Source of the DNA: Rhizophagus sp. LPA8_4_AMF | Lineage: Eukaryota > Glomeromycota > Glomeromycetes > Glomerales > Glomeraceae | DNA: 49,526 bases | Direction of reading: 5' to 3' | Assembly: GCA_021464525.1 (NCBI GenBank) | Contig: JADRCO010000139.1 | Coordinates: 1 to 49,526 of the forward strand | Shown: positions 12,601-24,040 of the stretch, in pieces | How positions within the stretch are numbered: position 1 is the stretch's first letter | Layout: each line of letters starts with the position of its first letter | Translations under genes and position numbers: made by a program | Notes under the pieces: model-generated | What the model saw: the letters and a program-made list of their open reading frames with translations, nothing else | Database searches by the model: none | Told to the model about the DNA's origin: nothing

Positions 12601-14810
12601 TTGAATGCCTTTCTCAGTCGCAACTCGTCGTATTTCGTGTGGTGATCTTTCTCTGTTAATATCGAGTTCTGTAGGACTTGCTTGTTTTGCCTTTGAAGGT
12701 GCATTCTGTGAGTTGGATCCCATAGTTGCAATTGTGGTATTATTCATTAAGTTAGGACGACCAAGAGGAGGAAAATTATTTTTTGGTATATTTGTCGTGT
12801 TAGAGGAAATAACAGGAGCAGATACATTATTGTTCACAGAAGTCATATAAGTTTGTGCGCTAACAGAGATAGTTCCTAACATATTTGGACCTGTAGTATT
12901 AACAGCTGCCGTTGGACCAGCTTTTGGACTGGTGTTAATAGGAACTTTTGGATCGATGTTAATAGGAACTTTTGGACCGGCGGTAATATCATCTTTTGGA
13001 CCGGTTGTAATAGCATCTGAAGGACCGGTAGCAGGAATGGGTATTGAAACTGTCATTCCGGAGTAACTAGTTCCGTTTTGACATGCATTTTTTTGGAAAC
13101 AACGATATGCCACAACTTCACTTTCGTTATTATAAATTAAAAGAATGGGAACTGGTGGTATTTCACTTTCTTCGTCCCCTGTTAATTTCGTAGACCAAAT
13201 GTCTGTAGAAGATAGATCAAGTGCCATTCCAATAGGTACTGTCTCATTATCCGAAATTGGAAGAGTCGCACGGGCAGTTTCTGAAAGACTCCAACTAGAC
13301 CATCCATTAGTTTCATCACGACCAATTATATTTGTATCAGAAGAATTTGCACAGGCACAAATAACAACATTTTTCAAATTCGCTCCCCTAAAATTTAAGC
13401 GATGAGATTAGAAAGTGCTGTTAAAATACTTGACATAAATCATATTGAGAAGATCCAGTATTTTTTACCATTCCTTAATAGATTCCATAAACAAATAAGA
13501 GGTCCTTTTGTCATTACTCGGATAACAAATATCTTGAACTTTACTATAAACAGTCTTTAGTTTATTCTCTTTATTCTCGCATGATATAACGTATTCTACG
13601 TATTCAGAGTTTTCATCCTCAACAACCGGATAATATGTTACTATAAATATAGTATTTTCTAGCCAGAGAATATTCCTAACTATAAAATAAAAAATATGAT
13701 ACTTTTTAAAATTATAAAAAAAAAAAAAATTCCCTTATAAATAATTGACAAACCAACATACCATAATGAGCAGGCTGCTGTATTTCTGGCGGTACTAGAC
13801 GTACAACTTTTTCATTTCCCTCAGGAGTAAATTGGACAAGTTTTCCAGATTGACTACCACAAACCAATTGCTTTCCTTTTGGCGACCAGCATACTTTAAG
13901 GGATGACAATAAAAGTTAACAATCAGTATTTATTAAGTATTCATTTTTGAAAATTTATCGCTTACTAGCTGTAACTTGATCGCCAATTTTAGAATTTTGT
14001 ATGGAACCGATATCTACATTTGAAATAAAATCTTTAATAAATACAACGCCTGAATCAAGTAGGAATGCGATAACATTATTCCTTTCTCCAGGATTAGGAC
14101 GAATATCCATGATATTATCCGAAAATTTCATAATTTGATATGGTTGAATTTCAGAAGACTATAGACAGCAACGAAATAGATCGTATAAATCGCATTTAAT
14201 AGTACCAGAATATAAATTTCTATCAAAAACAATTTTAAGAAAAAAGAAAATACGCTATACCTTAGTTGAAAATTTGCTAACATCGTAATATAAGACAATG
14301 CCTCCTTCAATACCAACGACTATAGTGAGTTGATCTGATGTCAACTTCAAAAAATGAACGCGTCCTTTGGATATATCAATATGAATTCCTTGATTAAATG
14401 GTTCATTTGAAGCTTCTTCAAAAGCTTTGCGTAAATTATTTGTAGACGCGTAAATAAATCCTATCAATTATGAAAAAAAAAAGTTACAATAAATTAAATC
14501 AAACATGATTAAAACACTAAAAATGTTATATTAATTCTATAACCTTTAGATGTTCCTGCCACAAAATAACCATATAAATTAGAGACCGCTAATAGTGAGG
14601 AGTATGAAGGTATAGTGTCCTCATCAAAAATATCTTCGGAAAGTTTTATGCTTGTTACATTTTTATTTTTTAATTGTAAAAACTCAAAAAACTAAAAAGT
14701 GATAATATATAAGGTTTAAGTCCTTGTTTCAAGATCGTAAAGGAATTAATAAGTGAACTTACTTCTACGTTAACTTCCTCAAGCGTAGTTTCTTCGATTT
14801 CTTCGAGCAT
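9637..14810 (-). CDS. NUP214: NUP214/Nup159-type FG nucleoporin
   Basis: Fourteen exons (14810-14763, 14691-14544, 14460-14261, 14158-13966, 13893-13762, 13679-13469, 13387-12598, 12522-12303, 12225-12113, 12030-11942, 11856-11519, 11440-9913, 9833-9783, 9691-9637) give 1371 residues in one frame. Residues 1 to about 415 form the seven-bladed beta-propeller that binds the mRNA-export helicase Dbp5/DDX19 at the cytoplasmic face of the pore, including the conserved AICWSPKGKQLVCG block. Then come a GP-rich linker with an 8-residue tandem repeat, helical coiled-coil segments (about 575-830), a long acidic Ser/Asp/Glu spacer and, at about 1195-1360, an FG domain with some ten FG dipeptides (FGQ, FGH, FGR, FGS). 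The protein ends in DPAWQARK. Propeller, coiled coil, then FG is the animal NUP214 order, not that of yeast Nup159. Confidence 0.9.
12921..13040 (-). repeat. 24-base in-frame tandem repeat in the nucleoporin linker
   Basis: Five consecutive 24-base units (12921, 12945, 12969, 12993, 13017) with the consensus CTTTTGGACCGGTNNTAATA encode an 8-residue repeat on the minus strand (types GPKVPIN, GPKDDITA, GPSDAITT). Divergence rises toward the outer units, as expected for an old slippage-born minisatellite kept in frame. Confidence 0.85.
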
Positions 14811-15426
14811 TATTGTAAATTTCAACACTTTAGGAATACTTATTTAAGATCGCGTCGAATATTCTATTATTTTACTCGCAAAGCTAAATTAGAATTAAGT
14901 TGAAAAAGATGATCATTTTATAATTTCAAATAACTAAATCATGTGACGGACGTTAGAAATAAATAAATGATTTATTAAAGTGAGAAAATAATCAGTAATT
15001 TACTATTAGCTAATGAACTTGGTCAACACATACAAATTTTTCTATTTGTTAAAATAAAATGAAGAAAAATAATCAAGATAAAGAATTCGATTAGGACATT
15101 CTTTTGGAGACATATCACACGTACTTTTGGGATAATATTAAAAATTTATTATAGTTCTAGTATTTGTTTTGTTGTATTAAATACAAATGGGGAGACATTG
15201 ATCTGTATAACTTTTGTCAGTTTTAGGAAACAATGATTTCATTCATTTGTTATATAATGGGTTGTTTCTATTTTATTTCATAAAAATTATTAATTGTTAA
15301 TTTTGATTCATTGGTTTGGTTCTTTATACAGTATAAATATATTTATATTTACTATGTCACATCTAAAATTATGGTCTATCTATCGATGTGTATAGTGATT
15401 TAGTTCAATGATACTATTTATCAAGG
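14811..15426. other. divergent intergenic region
   Basis: This stretch lies upstream of both the nucleoporin and the MATH-BTB relic. It is AT-rich sequence with no ORF or clear motif. Confidence 0.4.
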
Positions 15427-16283
15427 ATGAACGAGGAAAAAGTTCCTTTAATAGAATTCCCTATGAAAAGTTATGAATATACTTTAGGGAATATATCAGC
15501 ATCTCAAGAGAATTATGAATATTGGAGTCCACCTTTACCAACTGCCATAGACATGTATTGGCAATTAAATTTCATGAAACTTGGTCATCTCGTAGAGCAT
15601 TCCATATATATATTTATATTCGAACTAAAGAAAAATTTTTAAGGAAGGATCATACACCAATTGAATTGTTTAATAATTCAAGAAAATTTATTACTGGTAA
15701 AATTTATCATTAATTTATTTCATTATAATGATAATGAATAATCTTTTAAAAAATAAAATCTTTTTATATTTGAAGGATTAAATACAATATTTGAAAAGTC
15801 AAAGTTACCAGAGAAATTTACAATTGGTATCGAATTTAAAAGATCTGAAAGTTATAGATTTTTAAACCTTTCACCCAATGCCAACCAAGAAGCATGGACA
15901 GTGCTTTATAATATTGAAGAGGATTCCTCTATTAAATTCATAATCAATGAAGTTTCAGATCGATTGTCCAAAAACAGGCCAAATGAACGACAAAATGTCC
16001 ATCATCAAACAAAAATCGTAGAAACAACTATTAACAAGCCATTTCTCGATAAAAGATCATCATGTTTTTGATTTTTCATCAATATTTACAATTGAAGAAT
16101 CCATGATAATTTTAAACGTTATTTTTGCAGCAGCTTTCTTGGAATTTATTAGATGTATTTATACTGAATGTTTATGATGAATATTCTATCAATCTTACGA
16201 ATAAGCTACTTGGTATTGCAGATGATTATGAAGCTAATGAATTAAAAGATAGAATCGATGAAATTTTACCAAAGGAGATTTAA
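15427..16283 (+). pseudogene. decayed MATH-BTB domain gene
   Basis: The first reading frame from ATG 15427 gives a MATH-like start with residues YWSPPLPTAIDMYWQLNF, but it runs into a stop. The continuation, residues FHIYIYIRTKEKFLRKDH, is in another frame (shift near 15590-15605). A plausible intron (about 15695-15776) joins it to a MATH-like stretch containing FTIGIEFKRSESYRFLNLS. Further on, BTB-like pieces sit in different frames: DHHVFDFSSIFTIEESM, then FLEFIRCIYTE, then after another shift NKLLGIADDYEANELKDRID, ending in a TAA at 16281-16283. The middle of the BTB fold is mostly gone. MATH-BTB proteins are Cullin-3 substrate adaptors and a large family in many fungi. At least two frameshifts make this a pseudogene unless the sequence is wrong. 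Confidence 0.72.
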
Positions 16284-17049
16284 ATAAAATTCATATACTG
16301 TTTATGTATATTAGCATATACATATATATACTATACTGTATGTACCGTATATACATTGTAATTTATGAATTATAAGTTGTTTATAATTACTCTCCCAAAT
16401 GCCGATTTAATCGGATGGAAATTTGATATAGGGGGATTTTTGTTCATAAGAAAAAAAAACGAAATTTGATTATAAACATTTTTAACAAGTGTTACAGGAT
16501 CAAAAATATTGCGATATGCATTAAAATAATTTATTGCTATAATAAACAAAAATAGATAATAGATATTATATAAATAGAAAAAAAGGATTATTTACTTAAC
16601 TTAAAATATTTTATAGAATTATTAGTGAGTAGTGACTAATTATAAATTGCAAATCATTCTATAAATATTCAAAAGATTTTTACTTTTTTCTTTAAAGGAT
16701 GAAATCTATAATTATCTAGTTGTAATACTGAAATACGTAAAAGTATTGAGAAATTGGGCTTTTTACTTAACGTTTTAAAACTTAAATTTTTGTTACACAA
16801 GTAATTTGTTTGTAAATCTTTCCAAATGATCTTAATACACATTACACATAAACAATTATTATACACGCCCGATGTATAAATTCTGTTTCATTAGATTAGT
16901 TAAGGATAAAATCCCTCTCTCTCCATTTTGTAAAATATAGAGAATTTTTTTTTTCTCTTGATGCAAAGATCTAATAAATAAAATATATATTTAATATAAT
17001 TTTTTTTTTTTTTTACGAAATTTATCTTAAGAAAATTTTTATCTTCAAT
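16284..17049. other. intergenic region
   Basis: This region is AT-rich with runs of T/A at about 16950-17013 just upstream of the next start codon. No gene, RNA or repeat is recognised. Short ORFs on both strands are low-complexity and lack family features. Confidence 0.4.
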
Positions 17050-17745
17050 ATGACACATGTTGGGTTTAATTATAAGCATACATTTATTATATTATTTATC
17101 GCATTGTTTATTATCGTAAATTTTATTTCCACATCTTATGAACTAAAGAATCCAATTGGTGGTAAAGCTCTTCAAAAACGACAAAATGATGAAAAAGGTC
17201 CTAAAAAAGTAGTCGATCCATCTTCAACTTGCACCACTTCTGATGATGCCAGATGTAAATCTCCACCAGGAGTGTAAGTATACTCTTTGTTTTTGTTTAT
17301 TTTATTTAAAAGATACAAAAAAAATATTAATAATAATCTCATAATCGTGTCTAGTCCTCCAAAAGTAGAAACATATATAGAATTAGGAATAGAAACTATG
17401 AAACCAACACTAATTCCGGGAGAAAATAATAGTAATAATAATGCAACTAATTTGATAACCACTACTACAACACTTACATTATATTTTGCCGGTTATATAA
17501 CTACCATTACAACAAAAAATCCAAAAGGAGATCCTACAACTTTCGCAACTTCTGTTCTTCCATCCACTTTACTTGTGATAAAGACGGTTGTAGTTACTTC
17601 GTCAACTAGTGAGAAATTAGATAAAACAATGGACGTTTCAGATTCTACGACAAATTTACACGATTTTAATAGACATGGTTTATGGGGTGTTACGATGAGT
17701 TTAGCTTTAATCGTTACAACTTTAATTTTTATGGTTTTTGCGTAA
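17050..17745 (+). CDS. small secreted, probably GPI-anchored Ser/Thr-rich protein
   Basis: Two exons (17050-17273, 17355-17745) encode 204 residues. An N-terminal hydrophobic segment (about 10-30, FIILFIALFIIVNFIS) reads as a signal peptide. It is followed by LQKR at 41-44, a Kex2-like dibasic site. The centre is rich in Thr, Ser and Asn with a few possible N-glycosylation sites (NNSNNNAT) and a run of five Thr. The last 20 residues (LWGVTMSLALIVTTLIFMVF) are hydrophobic and end at the stop without a basic tail, which fits a GPI-attachment signal. I do not recognise a catalytic domain. It could be a cell-wall or surface protein, or a secreted effector whose pro-part is cut by Kex2. Function is unknown. 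Confidence 0.75.
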
Positions 17746-18626
17746 TTTTAAAAAAATGAATAAAATAGAATGGTCATAATTTTTATTTGTACATTAATTT
17801 TTATAGTTCTTTAAATAATATTAATTAATTATTAGTTTTTGTTGTATCATAAAAATGTAGATATATATGTATATTATATAAATAGTTATAATGACTTACA
17901 ATGAAAATTAAAGAAATAAATTGGTCTTAATATTTTTATATACAATATATATTTTTATTATTTAACTTGGTTATGAATTTAAAAGTATTTACTGTATATA
18001 ATAAATTCACCATAAAAAGATTATTTATGAAGTCGTATTATAAAAAATTATTAACATGCCAGAATTGCCAGATGGCCTTCAATTGCATATAATAATACAT
18101 TAAATACATTATGCACTGTATTAATTTTAACTTTTATATATAGATATTATACAAATTCGTTTTTTTGATATAACGCGAGTGCGCTACAATTTTTTTTGCA
18201 TAACGATAACACGTGACTTAAAATAGTAAAACTGGAATCCTTTTATTTTTGCGATGAGCTTCTTTGTAAAGCGCAAACAAATATTCGATCTTACATTGAT
18301 TTTAATGGTAAATTTCACGAAAATCTAACATGATCGACAGCATATTATTAAATTGTCTGAAATAAAATTTCGCCACGCTTTAAAGATTACTAAGATTTCT
18401 CATAGTTTTAAGGAACAAAGATAATTAAAATAGGATAATTTACTCTTGATGACGCCACATCCTTTTTTATTATGTTCAGATCTATATTTTATATTTATAT
18501 CATCAGAAGGGATGCTATTTACTGCAGGTGGTATATTAAAATTTTAACAAAAATATCAATCCAATTAATCGTAAGTCGTAATCTTATATTATTATGTCTT
18601 TTAAGTAGGATGATATTTACACAAAT
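17746..18626. other. convergent intergenic region
   Basis: About 0.9 kb holding the 3' flanks of two convergent genes. One CACGTG word occurs at about 18211. Nothing else is recognised. Confidence 0.4.
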
Positions 18627-21600
18627 TTAACTATTAAATTCCAATAATTCTTCATTAATGTCTTCAGAAACAGAATTATGTGTTTTTAAAGTCATTAAAG
18701 CAATATATTGTGCAACTTCAATAATTTTATCGATTTTTGTTTCACCATGTAATATGAATCCAGATACTAAAGTGCCAACAACACTATATAAAATAAATGA
18801 TTTAATAAATAAATTAATATAAATTAAATCAACCAAGTTTACATTCAATTACCTATCGCCAGCTCCTGTGACATTAACAATTTCATTTTTATCTAATTTT
18901 ATAGGTTTAAAATATTTAAATCTATATTTATAACAAAGAATTAATAAATAATCAATCATTATAAATATAATAATAAATTAAAATTTAAAATATACCTTAA
19001 TCCACTTTTTCCATCCTTTCCTTTTATAATAATTTCATTTTTCTTATTAATTTTTGAAATACCTTTATTTAAATCTTTTAAAAATTGTGCTAATAATATA
19101 CCATTTTCACCTAATTTTACTATAATATTAGGTATATAGGGTAAAAAATGCAAAGTATGTACAAATGATTCACTTATTAATTGAGTATCTAATTGACAAT
19201 CAATTAATGAATTAATTAAAACTTCAATTGTAGAATTGTGTATAGATAAATTTCCAATATCTATTTCAATAAAACAAAAAAGTTATATATTAGTGAATAA
19301 TTATTAGATTAACTAGTTAATCTAGTTAAGTAAAAAACTTAAATAATAAAATAATACCATATTCATCAATCCTTTTAACCCATTCACTATTTAAATCAAA
19401 TAAACCTTTGTTATATGCTGTAAAATACATTGTTTTCAATTCAAAACTATTTGGTGAAATATATTTTAATGATTGTGATGATAATAATCGAATAAACTGT
19501 TCATAATTTTCCAATAATTTTAAAGATTTTGATATAGAAGTTGTTTCAAAAAATGCTTATAAGAGATATAAAAGTTAATAATTTGAAAAATTTAATAAAT
19601 ATAATAAAGTATAAATAACTTACTTGATATATTATAAGTTTTACAAGTATTTAAAATATTATATATGCATCCTGCAGAAATATTTCCATCAAAACAAACT
19701 AATTTTGGTTTGCTCATTTTAATTGTTTGACTAATCTATAAATATATAAATTTAATTAAAAATATAAAAAAAAAATAACAAAATCTAACCTTATTTACCT
19801 TATCAGATGATAAACAATCAAATATTTTCATATCAGCAACAGCACATATTAAATTTCCACTGGAATCATGTATTGCATTATATACTGCAGTTGACTCGTT
19901 ATTGATAATTTGTAATCCACTAGTTTCCATTCCAATTTTTTCAAATTTAGTTTTTAACCAATTTCCACTTAAGTCATTTCCAATTGCTGATATAAATAAT
20001 GGATTGACTCCAAGCCTAAATGATGTTTCTGCAATATTTCTTCCTACTCCTCCGAGAGATTGCCTTATTGTACCGGGTGATGATGTTTTAACATAATCAG
20101 TAATGAAAGGATCTAATGTCGATGTAATATCAACTGCTGTTCCACCAACTATTATTAACTTGTGAATTTTTTACCAACAATATATTTGTATTGATTATTG
20201 ATTATTTTATGTTTATAATAATTATATTAATAAACAACAAAATTTTACCTCTTGATTTGATATTGACGAAGTTGATGGCTTTTCATATTCTTGTAAGAAA
20301 GGTGCTGGCACCTTTTTTTTAAACTCGCCTTTTAATTCTAGCTTAGAATTTGATAAGTTACCAAGAAATTTAGTAATCTGACTTTTAATTTTTGCACTAT
20401 TCTTTACTAACGGAATATCTGTATAAAACAAAAATAAAGGTTAATATAATCTTAATTAATTATTAAGTATTTTTTTGTTTTCCTACTTGTGTACATACTT
20501 GGTTTTAAAGAATATGCTTGATCAATTCTTAATGATACCCCATTATTCTCACTAATTTCTCTAAAAAAAGTATATATCAAATAAAATATTGCGATTATAA
20601 AATATTGATAAAATCAAAAAATAGATATAAATACTTTGCTTCAGCTAAAGTGGTATCTATTGCTCTTTGTGTTTCATCAGAATTAGCAGTTGATATTGGA
20701 GTTGATATGGCCAATCCACTATTTAACTGAAGTTGAGTACTTGCATCTAGTATTGATAGAAAAATATTTTTAAGTAAATACCTAAAAATTTTTTGATCAA
20801 ATAATAAATTAAACATACTTATTAAACCAGTACTCTCTTTGATAGATTTTAAATTTAATTGACTCTGATATTAAGAAAAATCAATTCATTAATATACAAT
20901 ATACAGACTCTAATAAAAAAAATCAGCTACCTTGAATCTACTCTTTAGAATAAATAGAGCTTGAAAATATTTTTTTATTTCACCAAATGTTGATACTGAT
21001 ACACCTTGGGTTTCCTTGCCATTTAAGAGTTAATCAATATAATTGGCAATTAACATCTACAATAATATAAATTTCTCACCAAATACACTAAAGTTTCCCT
21101 GATTGATTTGATTCGAAATTTTTTTCTTGTCTCTAGATCTCTTCGCGCAATTGTTTCTAGTCCATTACGATAAGCCTATATAGATTGAGCATTTTAAAAA
21201 TCAAATGTATATTACAGCACTTTACTATTACGATGTCTGATAAATGACTTACCTACATTAATTTTTCCGTCTAAAGTGGCTATAGTCGCAGGTTTGCTGC
21301 CAGTTACTATTGAAAACAAAAAGTTTTTTTATTTCCGTTTAAAAAGTATTTACATTATTTACTTTACCATGACTCATAATAGATTCTAAAACTCTAACGG
21401 GTCTATTTTTTTGCAAAGTTTCTAAACTTTTGGAGCCATAAGCACAATCCTTATAATATATTGTAGAACTGTAACTTTTCAAATAAGTAATATATAGTTT
21501 ATATAAAGGCTTTATAATAAGACAAGAAGAATTTTATTTAGAAACTTATTTTTTAATAAAATAACGTAGTACTTCATTTAATTACCAAATACTTTAATTT

Positions 21601-21642
21601 ATTCGTTGACTTATTTAAAATGCGAAAATATAATGTCGACAT
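18627..21642 (-). CDS. PsuG-PsuK (pseudouridine-5'-phosphate glycosidase / pseudouridine kinase) fusion with a core-deleted PsuG half
   Basis: Fifteen exons, from ATG 21642 to TAA 18627, give 654 residues with every junction in phase. Residues 1 to about 40 (MSTLYFRILNKSTNKLKYL...) are basic and without acids, like a mitochondrial presequence. Residues about 45-245 match fragments of PsuG: RPVRVLESIMSH, KPATIATLDGKINV, ARRDL, KSIRETLVYLETQGVSVSTFGE, ASTQLQLNSGLAIS and SLKPNIPLVKNSAKI. Between these the MPYPQN segment and the block with GGTTVAATM, GGIGGVHRG and DISADL are missing. Residues 269-654 are a PfkB kinase with all marks: SLGGVGRNIAETSFRLG near 302 and NVTGAGDS near 600. In the known pathway PsuK phosphorylates pseudouridine and PsuG splits it to uracil and ribose-5-phosphate. 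Here the kinase seems intact and the glycosidase probably dead. The acceptor at 21157 is chosen because the upstream one gives a stop. Confidence 0.83.
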
Positions 21643-22484
21643 TCTAATGTGAAGGAAAGAAATTTTTTGATTGTCGCACACAGGTTTGATCATGATTGTA
21701 TAGTTTTTGTGTAACATTTCAAACTATTTCGCGTTTCGCGCGCGGCTTTATAATAATTACAAATATTACCAACCCAAATAAACTTCTCATTAAATTTTTA
21801 ACAAATTGGCATGAAACTTTTAATCCTGTTGACAAATCTCTCTTTTTTCGCGTTTTTCATTTACCAAAAATTTCGTATGTTAACTATCGTTTTTTTTTGT
21901 TTAATCTTACTGTACGAATAATATCTAGTACAATATTCAAAAAAAATACTCTCTACTGTAGAAAAAATGAAAAAATGAGCTGCGTAAAGGTGAAGGTGTT
22001 AAAGTAGACCTTTACAACTAATTTGTTAATGTCAATGATGTATATTTTTCCTTTATAATAGGATAAATCTTTGTATATGCACATTCTGATCTTTCCATTT
22101 ACATATACATTTAAAAAAGTGTGATCGTCCATTAGGAATTTAGGATATTATTATGATATTTTTTATTTGTTTATTTTTACGAAATATAGTAAGTTTCCAT
22201 TGATAATCTTTTTAGTTGTTTATGTACATCTTGCGTCAAATTGCTAATTTCTAGTAATTTCCTTATGTAAATATGGTTAGGCAGTATAATGATATAACAA
22301 AAAGTTCCGGAAACTTCCGATTTCTCTTTTATTAAATCTAACTCTCAAAAGGCTAAAACTTCCCTCCTTAAAAGAACAAAGCATATTAAAGAAACTGTGT
22401 TTTTCGAGTTATAAAATCCATTTATTTTTTAAATAATAAAATAGTCTTAATTCAAAGACTATTAATTTACCTTAGAATTAAACA
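21643..22484. other. divergent intergenic region with TTTCGCG words
   Basis: These 842 bases separate two divergent genes. A GC-rich island in otherwise AT-rich DNA at about 21727-21746 reads TTTCGCGTTTCGCGCGCGGC. It contains the E2F-like word TTTCGCGC, and another TTCGCG occurs near 21846. A longer open frame here is low-complexity and not convincing. Confidence 0.4.
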
Positions 22485-23667
22485 ATGCGACCACGTTTAA
22501 TTATTCTTGTTCGACATGGTCAATCAGAAGCTAATGTTGACATTTCTATTCATCGTACAATTCCCGATCACAAAATTAAGCTGACACAATTGGGAGTGGA
22601 ACAAGCTATTAAAGCCGGGAGTCGTCTTAACGAATTGCTTAAACCTGAAGATACTGTCCAATTTTATGTTAGTCCTTACTTGAGAACTAGGCAAACGTTT
22701 GAATGTATGTCTAAAGCATTAGACAAGGGAAGGTGGAGATATTATGAAGAACCAAGATTAAGAGAACAAGGTAAGGAATTAAGATATTTATCCATTATAA
22801 TACATTTAACTCTACTGATTTAATTATTTCATGTAGACTGGGGAAATTTTCAAGGACCACCAGAGGAAATGGCAAGGATCAGAATGGAAAGGGCATCTTA
22901 CGGCCATTTGTTAGTATTTTTTATAATTTCATGTTATTTAATCATTTCATAATTTGGTTTATAAAAAGTAACTGTCCGTCTCATTTATAGCTTTTATCGT
23001 ATACCGAACGGCGAAAGCGGTGCAGACGTATATGATAGGATATCTACTTTCCAAGAGACGTGAGCTATAATATCATTTTTATTATTTAGCTTAATCGATT
23101 AATTTAACTTAATAAATATTATTCGACTTTAGCCTACATCGTGCTTTCGCTTCTCCTAATTTTCCTTCTGTTCTGGTAATTGTCACTCATGGATTGCTAT
23201 CAAGGTAAAAAACAAAATTAATCTTTACGTATCATATATAACATCTGTATTCTAATTATCAAAGAACTTTCAGATTATTTGTAATGCGTTGGTTTCATTG
23301 GTCTGTTGAAGAATTTGAATCGTTAGAAAATTTGCGTTGTTGTGAGTTTGTGATCATGGAAAAAAATGAAGAAACAAATAAGTACAAGTTGAAGACAAAA
23401 TTTAGAAAGTGGAGTAATTTTGAGTCTCCTGAACATTTTGATGATGAGGATGATGAAGGTAATAATAAATACTTAACTCCGAATGGAAAAAGATTTTTAA
23501 ATGGACATTCGAGAAGTTATAGTGCTGACACGGGAGGAGAATTCAGCAGTGAGGATTTTATGGGTGATGCATCAGAATCGGATGAGAGAAGTGTGAATTC
23601 ATCGTCAATTAGTATAAATGAGGAGGTTATATTGAAAACTGAAGTAATTGAAGTCGATAACAAATAG
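22485..23667 (+). CDS. histidine phosphatase (phosphoglycerate mutase-like) family protein
   Basis: Five exons (22485-22770, 22837-22909, 22991-23059, 23133-23204, 23274-23667) encode 297 residues. The catalytic RHG signature LVRHGQSEAN lies at residues 9-18 with the phospho-accepting His 11. YVSPYLRTRQT supplies the conserved arginines, GESGADVYDRI the conserved acidic region, and IVTHGLLSR (His near 162) the second catalytic His. The DWGNFQGPPEEMARIRMER stretch is typical of the fungal branch near yeast Det1 (YDR051c), a small phosphatase-like protein linked to sterol transport. The last 80 residues are acidic and Ser-rich, without a domain. The substrate is unknown. Both active-site histidines are present, so activity is likely. 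Confidence 0.88.
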
Positions 23668-24040
23668 ACTTTTATTTATTAATTACTCAACATACAATCA
23701 TTATTAAATAGATCAAAGCATTATTTTGTATTAATATATTAAATAATTTAGATTGATAAATCTAATTTAATAAATCAATTTTTTTTTTATATTATAACTA
23801 CAGTAGAATAATTATTATAAAATAAATGTTTAATGACAGATATAATTTTATTAAATAATGAATTAAATACCCGGCAAGATCAAACTCTTCTCTATGCATG
23901 CAATATAATGTATATGAATAAATATAAGGGATGATTTACAAATAAATTCACTTCCATAACCACTCATAATAAGCTATCTTTCTTGAATAATTAATTGATA
24001 TATTTATCTTGATTAAAATATTTTGTTCTCGCTTATTAAA
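23668..24040. other. convergent intergenic region
   Basis: This is the 3' flank of two convergent genes: AT-rich, with nothing recognised. Confidence 0.4.

Noticed and set aside
17172-17462. Minus-strand frame opposite the secreted protein gene
   Set aside because: It overlaps both exons and the intron of a gene with signal peptide and GPI-like tail on the plus strand; it is hydrophobic low-complexity without family signs.
18627-21642. Calling the whole PsuG-PsuK gene a pseudogene
   Set aside because: All fifteen exons join in phase and the kinase motifs are intact, so only the PsuG function is doubtful.
21696-22007. Plus-strand frame of about 100 residues in the divergent region
   Set aside because: Low-complexity Phe/Ile/Lys composition, no recognisable domain, and it lies in a promoter region.
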